The position numbers and the translations under genes are program-made. From Dysidea avara (lineage: Eukaryota > Porifera > Demospongiae > Dictyoceratida > Dysideidae), in NCBI RefSeq assembly GCF_963678975.1, contig NC_089275.1, positions 37,424,819 to 37,488,818 on the forward strand: a stretch of DNA of 64,000 bases, in the 5' to 3' direction. Of this stretch, positions 33,516 through 44,499 are shown piece after piece. The notes under the pieces were generated by a model. That model made no database searches and was not told where the DNA came from. It worked only from the letters and a program-made list of their open reading frames with translations. The number at the start of each line of letters is the position of its first letter. Positions within the stretch are counted from its first letter, which is position 1.

Positions 33516-36022
33516 TAGGTAATTGGTAAAACAGGGAGGGGAGCGGGAGCGGGAGCGGGAGATTGCTTGGTAAAATCAGGAACCGGGAATCGGGAGATCA
33601 CGTGTCAATCTTTGCTGTCACAAGTAACACACATACGTAGCTAGAGCGCCTGCAGTGCTGTGACGAAGAAACTAATATAAACTAGTAAATTATGAGCTTG
33701 AGGGGAAAAATAGCTATAGCTAGATAAAGTTTGCATGATGGCCGTATATTAAAGGCTTTCATTAGAGCTTTATAGTTATTAGCAGTGAATGCATAAAATT
33801 GTATTGTGTGGGTTTTTAGCACAGTAATTCACAAAGTGGCTATTTTAGTGGACATAAAATTTCTGAAAGGTAATTTCAGTGAATACATGCAGCAGTTATT
33901 TGGCATATTGGATTGTCTTACAATAATGAATGATGAGCAACAGGCCTCCAGTCCTAGCTACATGGTTCTGCCCCAGTATATACTAAAGTTCATGCACCCT
34001 ACCAATCTAAAATCCATTCAACTAAATGTGATTAGACTTCCCATCATTGCCAGCAGACTTTCAATGGATAGACTGAAGTACAGTACACCAAGCATAATTA
34101 TTCTCTGAGTATACAAAATACATTAATAAATCATAAAGTGTTAATTAGCTACAACATACAGTATGTAAAATCAAAGCTGCCTAAAGTAATATGCATATGA
34201 CCCAGTTTTGTTCTGGAAATCATTAAGTTTAAAAGGTTGAATCCTGTGGCTTCTCATGCCATCATAATATAATGTATGACCATACCAGAAGCAAACTGCA
34301 GTAAAATGATTGTCACTACAAACAGTGCAGCCAGCTAGTTGATATCCATGACCATATATAGTTAAAACTTTTGGAATTGTCAATATTGATCTACCAGTCA
34401 AGGACTGCATGGATATCAATCGGGATCATCCAAGGCACTCGATTAAGAAATGACGATGCCATTACCTGTGGTACACCATGGCACTCATAAAATGTTTCTC
34501 TGTTTCTGCCAGTTAAATTTAATCGGTCAGTAACTGCATGGAGAGATTCATTTGGTGGTTGGCAATGAAATTCTGCACCACAGTAACCAACCATATCTCC
34601 AGCTATAGGAAAAATTTCATTAAAGTTATCTAATCCAGAGCTGAAGGAAAACGTAGAAGGGTATTTTGTTACCTCCGTGTTATGATTAGGGCAATGCTCA
34701 GAGGTACATTTAAGTTTAATTACCAGTTTCCAGATATGTGTGAACAAGCAAAGACACCTATTATTCTCACCACCAAAACAATCATATTTCAAATTATTCT
34801 CCTGAGAAATTGTAAGATTTAATCTTGATTGAAGCAAATGCAAAAATAGTGTTTTTCCTTCATCCAGCTTTCCTTTATTCATCAATACAATTGCTGCTTT
34901 GAGAGAGTTCTCAGCTTCACTGTCACCAAAGGTATCCAAGAAAGATTTGTACTGTTTGCAGTGGAGTGACAATATTGTCAGGAAGTTATCAGAAGTGCAA
35001 GTGTTGGTGTATTCATTGTGCATCCATGGAAGAGATTCTGGTACAGTACATGCACTGCAAAAAAAATCGGCATTCCGTTTGGGTATGGTAATCTCACATG
35101 CACTCAAACAATACTTATGGAACCAGTTGTCACACTTTGAACAGTTGTACATGTTGAAGTCTCGCTGCATGTGAATTGCCATATAGCGCGACAGATGTTG
35201 ATCCATCAACCCATGGTGTTTGGCAGTAGCAAAACAGCTGAACCATCTCTTCTGCTTTCCCGCGATAGTCCTTTTTAACTTGTGAAATGCCATTGACTGT
35301 TCCAGTATCATCTTGTTGCAATACTGAAAATAACTGTGGCAAACCTTTAACCAAATCAATGCGCAGTTTTCCCAAATCCGTATCCGGTTGTTTGCAAATG
35401 TGCAGGAGCAAAACTGCAGTTATAATCTCGGCTTTTGCATTCTCTTTACTGCTTTGCACTCCAACATGAATGGTATTCACAACTCCAATGTTTGAACGAG
35501 TGGCAGTTCCTGCATGATAGTTTAGTTCTGCATAATCAGGGTCACTGTAACTTGATACAACCTACAAAAATATATTGCAGTAAACGCTATCTATGCATGG
35601 ATATTGTTATATAATACCTCTACTCTTGGTGTTTTATCTTCCTTATCGTTTAAACGTCTCAAAAAAGCTATTTGATTACTCCTTTTCGTCTGAAGTACTG
35701 CAATCTTTCCAATGTCAAGATCAGTAACTTCCTAAAGGAATGATAAATTTTAACAGAGGCTACATATTATATGCAGGAACACATAGCACATCTTCCTCCA
35801 TTGTGCATGCGCGGCCGCACTATAGCTACGTGCAACTCTATACTTGCAACGCTATACTTGCAAAATCACGCCTGCCGTTCGTAGCAAGTGAGAGATTTAG
35901 TTTGCACGTGATTACAAGTGAGATATTTAGGAGAAGTCGCACGTGATCTCCCGATTCCCGGTTCCTGATTTTACTAAGCAATCTCCCGCTCCGGCTCCCC
36001 TCCCGGTTTTACCAATTCCCTA
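33516..36022. mobile_element. 2.5-kb DNA transposon with long TIRs carrying a PHD-protein gene
   Basis: The left TIR (33516-33604) begins TAGGTAATTGGTAAAAC and continues through 'gggagcgggagcgggag', 'ggtaaaatcagg', 'aaccgggaatcgggagatcacgtg'. The right TIR (35943-36022) is its complement, ending GTTTTACCAATTCCCTA. The flanks are ATGCGTAG at 33511-33518 and again at 36023-36030: an 8-bp direct repeat, or 5 bp (ATGCG) if TAG is counted as TIR. The interior carries a minus-strand spliced gene (34171-35731). No DDE transposase is recognised, so it is either non-autonomous with a captured gene or an unfamiliar family. Confidence 0.8.
34171..35731 (-). pseudogene. PHD-finger protein with C-terminal peptidase-like domain, frameshifted
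   Basis: Exon 35731-35618 (38 codons) joins over a 56-nt intron (TTTGTAG acceptor) to a long exon from 35561. The product has a helical N-terminal part (LQTKRSNQIAFLRRLNDKED, HVGVQSSKENAKAEIITAV), then a PHD finger: CYC in the first frame, a one-base frame change near 35195, then CSKCDNWFHKYCL and FFCSAC. A middle domain follows, and near 34405 a second frame change leads to a C-terminal segment containing LAGCTVCSDNHFTAVCFWYG and LYYDGM. The HFTAV..W..YDG pattern resembles the His region of USP/papain-like peptidases; I know similar multicopy uncharacterised proteins from sponges and cnidarians. PHD fingers bind histone tails, so targeting to chromatin is possible. The start exon was not found; two frameshifts make this copy a probable pseudogene. 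Confidence 0.62.
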
Positions 36023-36079
36023 ATGCGTAGCTATAGCTAGTTAATTTGTTCAAGTTAGCGATTCTATTTCAGTAGTCTC

Positions 36080-36176
36080 GCGTGGCCAGACCACTTTTTC
36101 TCGGCACGGTGCTTATCGATTGCATTATAATGCAAGCGCCGAGAAAAAGCGGTCTCAATGGCCACGCGAGATTAGT
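36080..36176. repeat. Snap-back hairpin (about 95 bp)
   Basis: 'gtctcgcgtggccagaccactttttctcggc' pairs with 'gccgagaaaaagcggtctcaatggccacgcgaga' around a loop of about 35 bp. Tiny MITE or hairpin relic. Confidence 0.65.
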
Positions 36177-37160
36177 TAGCGATTTTGTTTTCCAAAAAAA
36201 AACAAAAAAAACTGAAACACTTCAAAGTTGGCATAGCATTGCCATGCATAATCGAAATCACAACTACACCTTATAGGTATTGTTGCACACCTCCACTTGA
36301 GTTGTTTACCTTTATAAGTTTAACATTAAATTTAATCTTTTCCTTGAGTTGCCTATTATGTTTAACATTAATTTTAATCTTTTTCACTGAGTACTATTAA
36401 TAAGATGGCCATTGGCTATGGGTATAAAACATTGATTGACAAGTGTGCAGTAAGTGAAACATATTTGCTCACCACAAAGCTAGCATACAAACATTGCTGA
36501 GATCCAATAAACCCTGAACTAAGTTACTCTCATTACATGTAAATATTGTCAGCTAGAAACAACCGCAATTTCACAACAGTCCAGGATAGCTACTACGAAG
36601 ATGGCTTCCTAGTTCGATAAATCAATTCAATTGTTCCATTTTTTCCCTTAAAATGTATGGGGAGCCCTGTATATTTTTCAGTTTTAAACCAGTAAAATCA
36701 CTGTGCATGCCAAACTAGCCAATTCCAAACCAACAAACTTTGAGATTGACAGTCAATAGTCCATCTATTGAGCATATAAAAAGTCTATTTCCAAAAATTG
36801 TGCTTGAATCAAGCCCAGCTCAAATGCATACCATATGTGCATCCATATACAATTACATTTCTCCAACCTTCAGAAGAGTATACAGGAAAAATATGTGGAC
36901 TTAATGTAATGCAGGCTGGTGTATAGCTGTACTAACAATCCATTTTACCCAGGAAATCATAAATACTGTACTCAGTCATAATAAATAAAGTCGATACTCT
37001 CTGATAAAACAGTCAGTATGTAGTGTGTGAATGCATTTAAATATTGATGAGATGCATAGAGATGATAATATACAGTGTCAGCCTGACAGGATAATGCATA
37101 GCTATGCATTACAGAGAAATTCATGAAACCTTTGGAAAAAATATTTGATCCTATTTAACT
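36177..37160. other. Spacer, no gene seen
   Basis: No coding evidence. An A-rich run occurs at 36194-36213. Confidence 0.4.
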
Positions 37161-37171
37161 AAGACGGCTCC

Positions 37172-38041
37172 ATGTTAACTGGTATGAATAGCTATAGTAA
37201 CTTCAACCCTCATCATGCGGCAGAAGAGTTTGAGTTGACAGAGAATTCACTGACAGAGAAGTCTGATATGTATGAATATGATTTTGGAGAAGTTGAGTTT
37301 TCTTCTATCACTATCACTGGTCTACCAGTAGAAGATGTTCAGTTGATGGCTATACAATTGATGATAGTGAAGTACACAACAGAGAAGTAAGGTCGTTGAC
37401 TGATGAACTAGGATGGCATCTTGATAGAAATCACTGTCACTATAGATGGATACAATGTAATCCAATGCCATGAGTAGCTGTACTGTAGCTTTATAGATGA
37501 TAATAAAAATAAATGCATGCTTGATCTCAATTTACGTCTGTAGCTACCTATCATGAGCAAATGATAACATTTTGCACTTTTCATGGTATCATTCATTCAC
37601 TGGGATATATATGAATCAACAATTCAATGGAGATACATGCAAGTAATGGAGGAAGTAAGTCTCTGAAGATTGCTTGAACACATATTGTAAAAAGGCTTTC
37701 AATAATAATCAACTGGGCGAAAAAAATTTTCATAGTGGAATTTAAAGCTTGAGTTCTTCACATGGATTTTATTAGATGATATCCCACTATAGGGACCTGT
37801 GAGAAGGCTAAAGCCTGTGAATACAGGGAGTCAGAGACATGTAACTGAAATGTTGAAGAACACAGAAAACAATCACAGACCCAGTGGTGACTTGATCCTG
37901 CACAACATGCAGTCTAGGCATGCACCAGAGGAGCCACAACAGCTGGGATCTGAGATCTTCTCTGAACATAATACATTGTTACCCACACAAACATATTGGC
38001 CAGCTATTTACCTTTTGGCAAAACGTCTATACCATATATAA
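37172..38041 (+). other. Two coding-like frames, unrecognised
   Basis: Frames at 37172-37390 (72 residues, acidic, containing EFELTENSLTEKSDMYEYDF) and 37799-38041 (80 residues, polar, containing PSGDLILHNMQSRHAPEEPQ) have more protein-like composition than surrounding DNA. No domain is recognised, and splice sites that would join them were not confirmed. They may be exons or remnants; low confidence. Confidence 0.2.
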
Positions 38042-38159
38042 CAGTTTTTCTATACATGTAGTACTGATTGACTTGTTGAGCTATCACCAGTTTGGTCCTT
38101 TTCTGAAGAAAACATACTCTGTGCTCCTGTAATTAATGGAAACAAGTTGATGTTGTGCT

Positions 38160-38811
38160 ACTTCTAAAAACCAGGCGCCATGCATCTAGCTAACTTATCT
38201 GGAATTAATAGACAGTATATACTACTATGAATTAACCAACTATGTATTACTACTTTACAATAGGGTAGTTTTGGGTTGTGCAATAATATTATTAGTGAAT
38301 TCTCGTATTTCGTAATTCATGAAATATTCGTAATTCGTTCAATTACGTTGCTATGCACTGCTAAGGAAGCGTTTGTTAAACAAACCGCTTTTACCAACAA
38401 ATTACGCACAAAATCATCTTCTAAACTGTTTTATAGTGTGACTAACGTGTTTTTTCCCACAAATTCTCTCGACAAAGCCTCAAAGCTGCTCTTCATTTTC
38501 GTTCGCGTACGTAAGGGATACGCCCCCTTTCAACTCGAAGCGATAGGCTATTCCTGGCAGTGTACGAGGCCTGCACCATTGTTTTTCAGTTGCTAAATGC
38601 CTGAAAACCTCAAGGGGAAGGTAGTCTGAGGAAAGTCACCACACCCGTATTTCAGTCCGCCGAAAAGAAACCACCTCAGAGCAAAGTTCACCTGTGCAGA
38701 AGTTTAATACAGACTTCATTTCACTTTTACTTCTTACGTAAAAGCTGCTTTTACCGTTATTAAACGATTTTGCTCACGTGGGTGCGTACGGACAAACATA
38801 GATAGGTACAG
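38160..38811. other. Spacer with unrecognised frame
   Basis: A 106-residue plus-strand frame at 38276-38596 has no recognisable motif. No further evidence. Confidence 0.25.
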
Positions 38812-39215
38812 CGGTTCTAAGAGACCTTGCGCAACAAACAAGACGTCACGTGCGGTAATTATTGTTTGAACTTCAAAAATGAATTGATTTGATTGGACGA
38901 AATCTTGTGCACGTGATTTTCACTTGTTTGTTGTCGCGCAAGGTCTCTTAGAACCGCAGTACTGTGTTTTTCAGGTTTCTGGCAAAAATCAAAGCATTAA
39001 CGTGATCAAACACGTGATCCGTGCTTCGAACTAGCAAGGCTTACATAACTTGCAACATACTAGCAATACTTGAACGTGTACAATGATCGGCAAAAGGTGC
39101 GAATATTCACTTTAAATGCCTTGCAAGTTCGAGATGTTTGAATTACAGATCACGTGTTTGATCACGTTTATGCTTTGATTTTCGCAAGAAACCTGAAAAA
39201 CACGGTACACACACA
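38812..39215. repeat. Two adjacent hairpin elements
   Basis: Hairpin 1 (38812-38960): 'gcggttctaagagaccttgcgc' pairs with 'gcgcaaggtctcttagaaccgc', preceded inside by 'aacaaacaag' / 'cttgtttgtt'. Hairpin 2 (38964-39215): 'tgtgtttttcaggtttct' plus 'aatcaaagcattaacgtgatcaaacacgtgat' pairs with the complement at 39152-39213. They lie back to back, 3 bp apart. Confidence 0.75.
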
Positions 39216-39990
39216 CAATTTTACGAAAACAATTTCAGTAAACCAGGCGCACGCCGTAAAATGCAGATCAGTTACTACACTTCCACTAGTTAGACCAGTG
39301 TTCTATATATAGTTGCAGTACGGTGCGTGGGCAGATCAAAGGCTGCCACCAGTATTACAGATCAATTGTGAACTGGTTTACAAATAATTGTAGCATGGCT
39401 AAGTACCTCCTTTTGGCCACACAGTCTGGCCACTAATTAGTTCAAACACTTCAAACGAAACCATACACCAGGCCAACACAGGAAATCACAATGCAAGGCT
39501 AATAATGTCAAGGAGGTAAATCACTCTGGAATGAATGAACACACAACACTGCACTATCTGAATAAATGGAAAGTGGTATAACCGCTGCGCTGAGCCCGGT
39601 AATCTACCACACGCTGGTTCGCCAATAAATTAAGCTAACCAAGACTATTATAGCGCTGCACCACTCAACAATGAATATCAGACACTTCAGCTACACCTGT
39701 CTAAATGATGCGGAAGCTGTACAATGGCTGGAGTGATTGGCATCGACGATAGCTAGAACCTCGTGCTTGTGCATAACAAATTCGCTACCAATGAATAAAC
39801 TAGCTAACAATGAACTAACTAACCATCAAGACAGTAAATAGAGAGTAAAATCGTTCCTTGTACACAGCGCTCAGCAGTGGCCAATATTAGCCTTGCGTTC
39901 TTGTTCCTTCCATGTTACAAATGGGTGCCTTTGATCTGTGTACACCCCATACCACAAATCAGTTAGAATACACCCGTTTGGTTTGTATCT
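39216..39990. other. Spacer, no gene seen
   Basis: No supported coding or RNA gene. Confidence 0.4.
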
Positions 39991-39993
39991 GAT

Positions 39994-40123
39994 TTGTAAA
40001 CACTCCACCCTCGGGCCTTTGTAAACACTCCACCCTCGGGCCTTTGTAAACACTCCACCCTCGGGCCTTTGTAAACACTCCACCCTCGGGCCTTTGTAAA
40101 AACTCCACCCTCGGGCCTGCGGC
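39994..40123 (+). repeat. 25-bp tandem repeat, five units
   Basis: Five near-identical units of ACTCCACCCTCGGGCCTTTG plus 'taaac'. The last unit diverges ('cctgcggccctcggg'). A Gly/Glu-rich minus-strand frame across it is a by-product. Confidence 0.85.
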
Positions 40124-40673
40124 CCTCGGGTGTCGTGCTTACAAATCAAGATACAAATCTCATAGGTGTGTTACAACTATTACCTATATATACTTTGGCA
40201 TGCATTCCAAGGACCAAGTGTGTAATATTATTCCTTATTCTGACGATGATATTATTATATAGCAAGGAGAAAATCATTAGCCTTATATAGCTATACTGCT
40301 AACCTAGTCACCATGGGCAGCTCCAGGATATTTGATGACTGGCTATGGATTCTATTCCAATCCAGACCTTTTGTGATACCAGGGCCTAGTCTCATAGCAT
40401 TACAACTAAATTATACAGAAAATGTGCATATACCTAGAAGCACATGTACACTTGCATGCAAACCATGCTAATTTAGCGAGGTCTAGAGGGGAATTGTGCC
40501 ATTTAATGTAAGACTCACTGAAGTTTTAATATTGACAGTTAATACTGTCTGTATTACATTAGGGTGGCTGCGCAGTGTATGGTACTATGGTATCATTTGA
40601 CTAAAATTTCACAAAACAACGCTTACACAAGAGAAAAGTTATAATTTAGTTTTGTGGAATTAATTCGCCACAT
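40124..40673. other. 3' flank of TRAF-like gene, no other gene
   Basis: No gene supported. It may contain the 3' UTR of the minus-strand gene above it. Confidence 0.35.
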
Positions 40674-41800
40674 CTATAGCATACTAATTCTGAAGAAGAC
40701 ACAATCATCCTTGAGATACTGACGTGTAGAAGTAATCCTGTTAAGGATTTCTTTGGAAATGAACCGATCTCTTCCATGAGCAGTACTAATCTCATTGTCA
40801 TCATCATCATCTTCTTCCTTGTCTTCATCATTGTCTTTTTCTTCATCGTTGTCATCATCATTGCCATCATTCATTTCATCATTGTCATCAAAATCTTTAT
40901 CATCAGTGCTGCTGTCGAATGCTTCACCATCAATGCCTTTGTTGCAGCCACCATCTACATGATCATCATCAATCTCCATATTCAGTGACAGATCCATCAG
41001 AGTATGAATGCAGTCATTTTTCTGATTCAGCAACAGCACTTCAAACCTTCTCACCAGCGGCCATGTGAGCTCATCATCATATGGACCATTCATGATGCAC
41101 AGGTACACTGACAAGTGAGTTCCTATACCAGCACCATTACCAGCAGGACAAACACAGAGACACATTTTATAACCTCTGTCATGGGTGTAAAAGGGGTTAC
41201 TATACCATTCAATCTGCTCTTCCTCTTTTTCTTGAAATTCAGTGAGCTTAACAATAACTGGACACATCTGACCACCTGATGTACTCATTTCTGATATCAC
41301 TGCTAGCGTAACTGACCACTTCGCTGCTGACACTATTGATTCTGTACCACTGATATTAGTGGAGAGAGTTGTGTGATACATCAACACCATTAGACTGTTG
41401 ATCTGCTTTAATGCAATGGCAAGTTGTAGTTTAGTACTATCTAGTTCAGATGTAGATATTGACAGCTGCTGTTGAGTAGCAAATAATTCAGCCTCATTAT
41501 CTGAATACTTTTGTTCCAAATTAGCTGATAATTGTTGGTTAGTACCACTTAACTCGGATTCAGTCTCTGACAGCTGTTGTTTAGCATCAGACAGTTGGTG
41601 TTTAAGATCAGTTATCTGTTGTTGCATTTCATGCTTGGTCATAAACAGATGATCTTTCATCTTCTCTTCTTCATGTTTCTTCAAGTCTTTCCGCATCATC
41701 CGCTCTTCACATCCTACATTGAGATACTCACACCGAACAATTTCAAGAGGGCATTCTTCCCTGTGTGCTTTCATATCTTTACGAGGGACACTTCCCAGCT
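40674..41800 (-). CDS. TRAF-like protein: zinc finger, coiled coil, MATH domain (5' incomplete)
   Basis: About 370 residues from 41800 to the stop at 40674. Order: TRAF-type zinc finger (KDMKAHREECPLEIVRCEYL, GCEERMMRKDLKKHEEEKM); a glutamine-rich coiled coil of about 90 residues with repeated QQQL/SELS heptads; then a MATH/TRAF-C domain (WYSNPFYTHDRGYKMCLCVC, YLCIMNGPYDDELTWPLVRR, FEVLLLNQ) ending in the family signature TRQYLKDDCVFFRI. A block of about 65 mostly Asp/Glu/Asn residues (roughly 267-335) is inserted between the LLNQ strand and the last strand, where normal TRAFs have a short loop. The RING and first zinc fingers expected upstream are missing: minisatellite C abuts the coding sequence at 41797. 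Either the array lies in an intron and supplies the acceptor (TTCTTTGTAG/CTGGGAAG) or the gene is truncated. TRAFs couple receptors to ubiquitin signalling in the cytosol. Confidence 0.85.
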
Positions 41801-42125
41801 ACAAAGAAACCACCATGTAGATAGTTCAGCTACAAACTAGTGACCCTGTAGAAAGATCAGTTAGAAGAAGTTACCTTTTAGAGAGTTCAGCTACAAAGAA
41901 ACCATTTTGTAAAGAGCTCAGCTGCAAACAAATCACCTGTACAGAATTCAGCTACAAACAAATCACCCTGTAGAGAGATCAGCTAGAAGAAATTACCTTG
42001 TAGATAGTTCAGCTACAAACAAATCTCCCTGTAGAGAGATCAGCTAGAAGAAATTGCCTTGTAGAGAGTTCAGCCAAAGAAACCATCATGTGGAGAGTTC
42101 AGCTGCAAAGAAATCACCACTGCCC
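41797..42125 (+). repeat. 31-bp minisatellite array C
   Basis: About 10 units of the array A family, mostly the 'agaaaccaccatgtagagagttc' and 'tagaagaa(g/a)ttacc' variants also seen at 4540-5200. It abuts the TRAF-like coding exon on one side and, through linker 42230-42388, foldback C on the other. Confidence 0.9.
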
Positions 42126-42229
42126 AAATTTCAAGGCAATAGCTCTTTCTAATCTGAAGTTATCAATTGTCAAAGTTGGCAAATTGGATGTGTGTGGAAG
42201 GCCCCTTTTTGCAAATCTGGTCACATATG

Positions 42230-42388
42230 TATTATATATATAATTTGTACATTTACTGATAAAATATTTAAAGTACATCTACTTCATCTTTACTTCTTCC
42301 TGTAGTAAAGAAAAAAAACATAGGTTAAAAAAGTCCCAAAGCTGGCCATAGGCCGGCTTTGGGGTATACAAATACAAAAAGAAATGAA
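42230..42388 (+). mobile_element. Linker of composite C
   Basis: Matches 5255-5438 closely: 'tatatataatttgta', CTTCCTGTAGTAAAGAAAAA, 'ggttaaaaaagtcccaaagc', 'gccataggccggcttt' and 'gtatacaaatacaaaaagaa'. Confidence 0.7.
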
Positions 42389-42710
42389 ATCTAATCCAAA
42401 ACAGCCAAGCTGTAAAAAAAGTGTGCGGCCCTCAGAAAGGCTATGGTGAAAAAAGATGTGAAATCCAAGGTGGCGGCCAAGAAATGGCTGTGATGGTAGG
42501 TTAATGGTAAAAATTTTAATAACGACAATTCAGGTGAATTTTTGTGCCGCTTCACAAAATTTACCTGAATTGTCATTATTAAAATTTTTACCATTAACCT
42601 ACCATCACAGCCATTTCTTGGCCGCCACTTTGGATTTCACATCTTTTTTCATCATAGCCTTTCTGAGGGCCGCACACTTTTTTTTACAGCTTGGCTGTTT
42701 TGGATTAGAT
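42389..42710. mobile_element. Foldback element C
   Basis: The cleanest copy: starts ATCTAATCCAAAACAGCCAA and ends with the complement GGCTGTTTTGGATTAGAT. The arms are nearly perfect over about 150 bp around a short loop at about 42540-42555 (GCCGCTTCACAAAAT region). Because of the near-perfect pairing the arms appear recently homogenised. Confidence 0.92.
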
Positions 42711-42720
42711 AAGATATATC

Positions 42721-43065
42721 TCCACTACAATAATCAACACAAACACAGTCAGAGTACTACACATGAGTGGGATTTCCCTCACGCCACAAGAAATGCCAGC
42801 AATTTCTGATGTGATGATCTGCTTGGAAGAGTTGCACATAAGTGAAAACAAAATTGATGATGTTGCAGCAATACAGTTATCAAAAGGATTAATGAAAACC
42901 ACCATGTTGCGAGAACTGTATCTTTTTACAAACTGTATTGGAGCTCCAGGAGCTAAAGCAATTGCAAACAGCTTACAACACAACACATCATTGGAGATAC
43001 TGCACATGGGTGGTAATGCTATAGGTAAAGATGGTGCTATAGCATTTGCTAGAATGATCTCTATA
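42721..43065 (+). pseudogene. Orphan LRR fragment of an NLR paralogue
   Basis: Open from 42721 (before the first ATG at 42763) and encodes about 115 residues collinear with the LRR region of the 12927-15853 NLR. Compare TNTVRVLHMS, LEELHISENKIDDVAAIQLS, GAPGAKAIANSLQHNTSLEI and GGNAIGKDGAIAFARMISIN with the NLR's LVELDISDNKLDDAAAVILS and GALGAKAIADKLTHNTSLEV. Homology begins right after foldback C and ends about 43065, after which the frame runs 13 non-homologous codons to a stop at 43104. No NACHT is nearby. Read as a truncated duplicate, broken on its 5' side at the foldback. Confidence 0.75.
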
Positions 43066-43104
43066 AACAATTTTTGCAAGAAGAACAGCTATATACTATT
43101 ATAA

Positions 43105-44495
43105 TTCTATTGTTTATAAGGATATTGTGTACATGTGGTAATGGATTAAATGTTATTATTGCTGTGTAGACGTAGCTACTGTTGTTCATACAGTGTACAT
43201 ACTTTTCAATTAAAGCATCTTTGAAGCTAATTAGAAACTACGTAGCTATGCATGCATGCATCTTAGCTTTTTATGGCTGCTAGACTGAAAAAATCTTTGG
43301 TGCCCAAATAATTAGCTGTATGTAATTAATGCACACACAGCTTCAGATTAATTTTACAGGCGGATAGCTATATGTATTTGCAATTGTAAGCCCTATAGTA
43401 ATCATGCAGCAGCTGGTGATTTTCGCATTTTCTTGTAAACATTTAATTAAATGAGGTCTGCATATCATAGGCCTCTTCCGTTGTACCTGATTATATAATC
43501 AAAATTATATAAGTACTTAGTTATCATTGAGTACAGTAAGGCAGAACAAATGTGTCATTGGCCAAGATTTCCTGAAAAACCGACAAACTGAACATGCAAC
43601 GTTATTGCATGCTATTGGAAATGCATGATTGGTGGCATACTCTAATAGAACAGTCAGTAATTCTGATGCACTTTCTATCACTGACTGGATACATACAGAA
43701 TATTATTAATTTTAAGGTTTAGTATTTGGAAATTTAATTTATGACTATATATAGGAGATCATGATGGAGCAATCACCACAAGGTATGATCATTCAGGTAA
43801 CAAACTAGCATAATAATAATATTGCTAATAATGTAACAGGAAGAAAAATGTACGTCACAATTATGTATATGCATGATCACTTATTATTATGTGACAATGT
43901 AAATCCTTCAAATTCTTCATGTCACAGATAAATACAAACATAAGTAATTAGCTAACTAGTTCTGTGTTTTTTATTTTACATTTCTTCAAATTACAAATTG
44001 ATATCTTCTATCCAGGTGTACTTTTAGTTTTGAGTACTTGTACGATGACGATAGCCTGAAATTAGGCACCACCAATCTGGCTTATTACTGTTTTGCTTTT
44101 GATTCAATAATGCTGCAGTGTTAAAATCAGTCTCCATAACTATCAGTTCCCAAAGCCCCAAACAGATTGCATTATAGCTTTTATCAAGAGTTAATAATAA
44201 ACTCTTGCTTTTATGAATAAATAATCCTTCTCAAATGTGTGTATAATGATTGGGGTTCTCTTAATGATTGGGGTTCTCTAACAAGAATACTGTCAAATCA
44301 AATCTAAAAACTGATGGAATCAGGTATGTGTCTTACTGATTGATCCAAGTTCCAGGCATTATATATTTTACTTTTATTGCTTTGAACCCTTTAATATTAT
44401 AGTACTGCAGTGTGGTAAGAGTCTTAGCCCTTTTTATTATAGATTAATACATACACTAGATGCATTATGTACTTTTGTCAGCTCTTAAAGCAAGC
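43105..44495. other. Spacer with dispersed motif
   Basis: No gene seen. One well-kept dispersed motif (TACTCTAATAGAACAGTCAG) at about 43638-43657. Confidence 0.4.
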
Positions 44496-44499
44496 TTGC

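Noticed and set aside
39871-40149. Minus-strand frame with repeated Gly-Pro-Arg-Val-Glu units
   Set aside because: Produced by the 25-bp tandem repeat; no conserved family.
40646-40988. Met/Lys-rich minus frame and Ile-rich plus frame over the TRAF acidic block
   Set aside because: Shadows of the GAT/GAA-rich coding segment of the TRAF-like gene in other frames.
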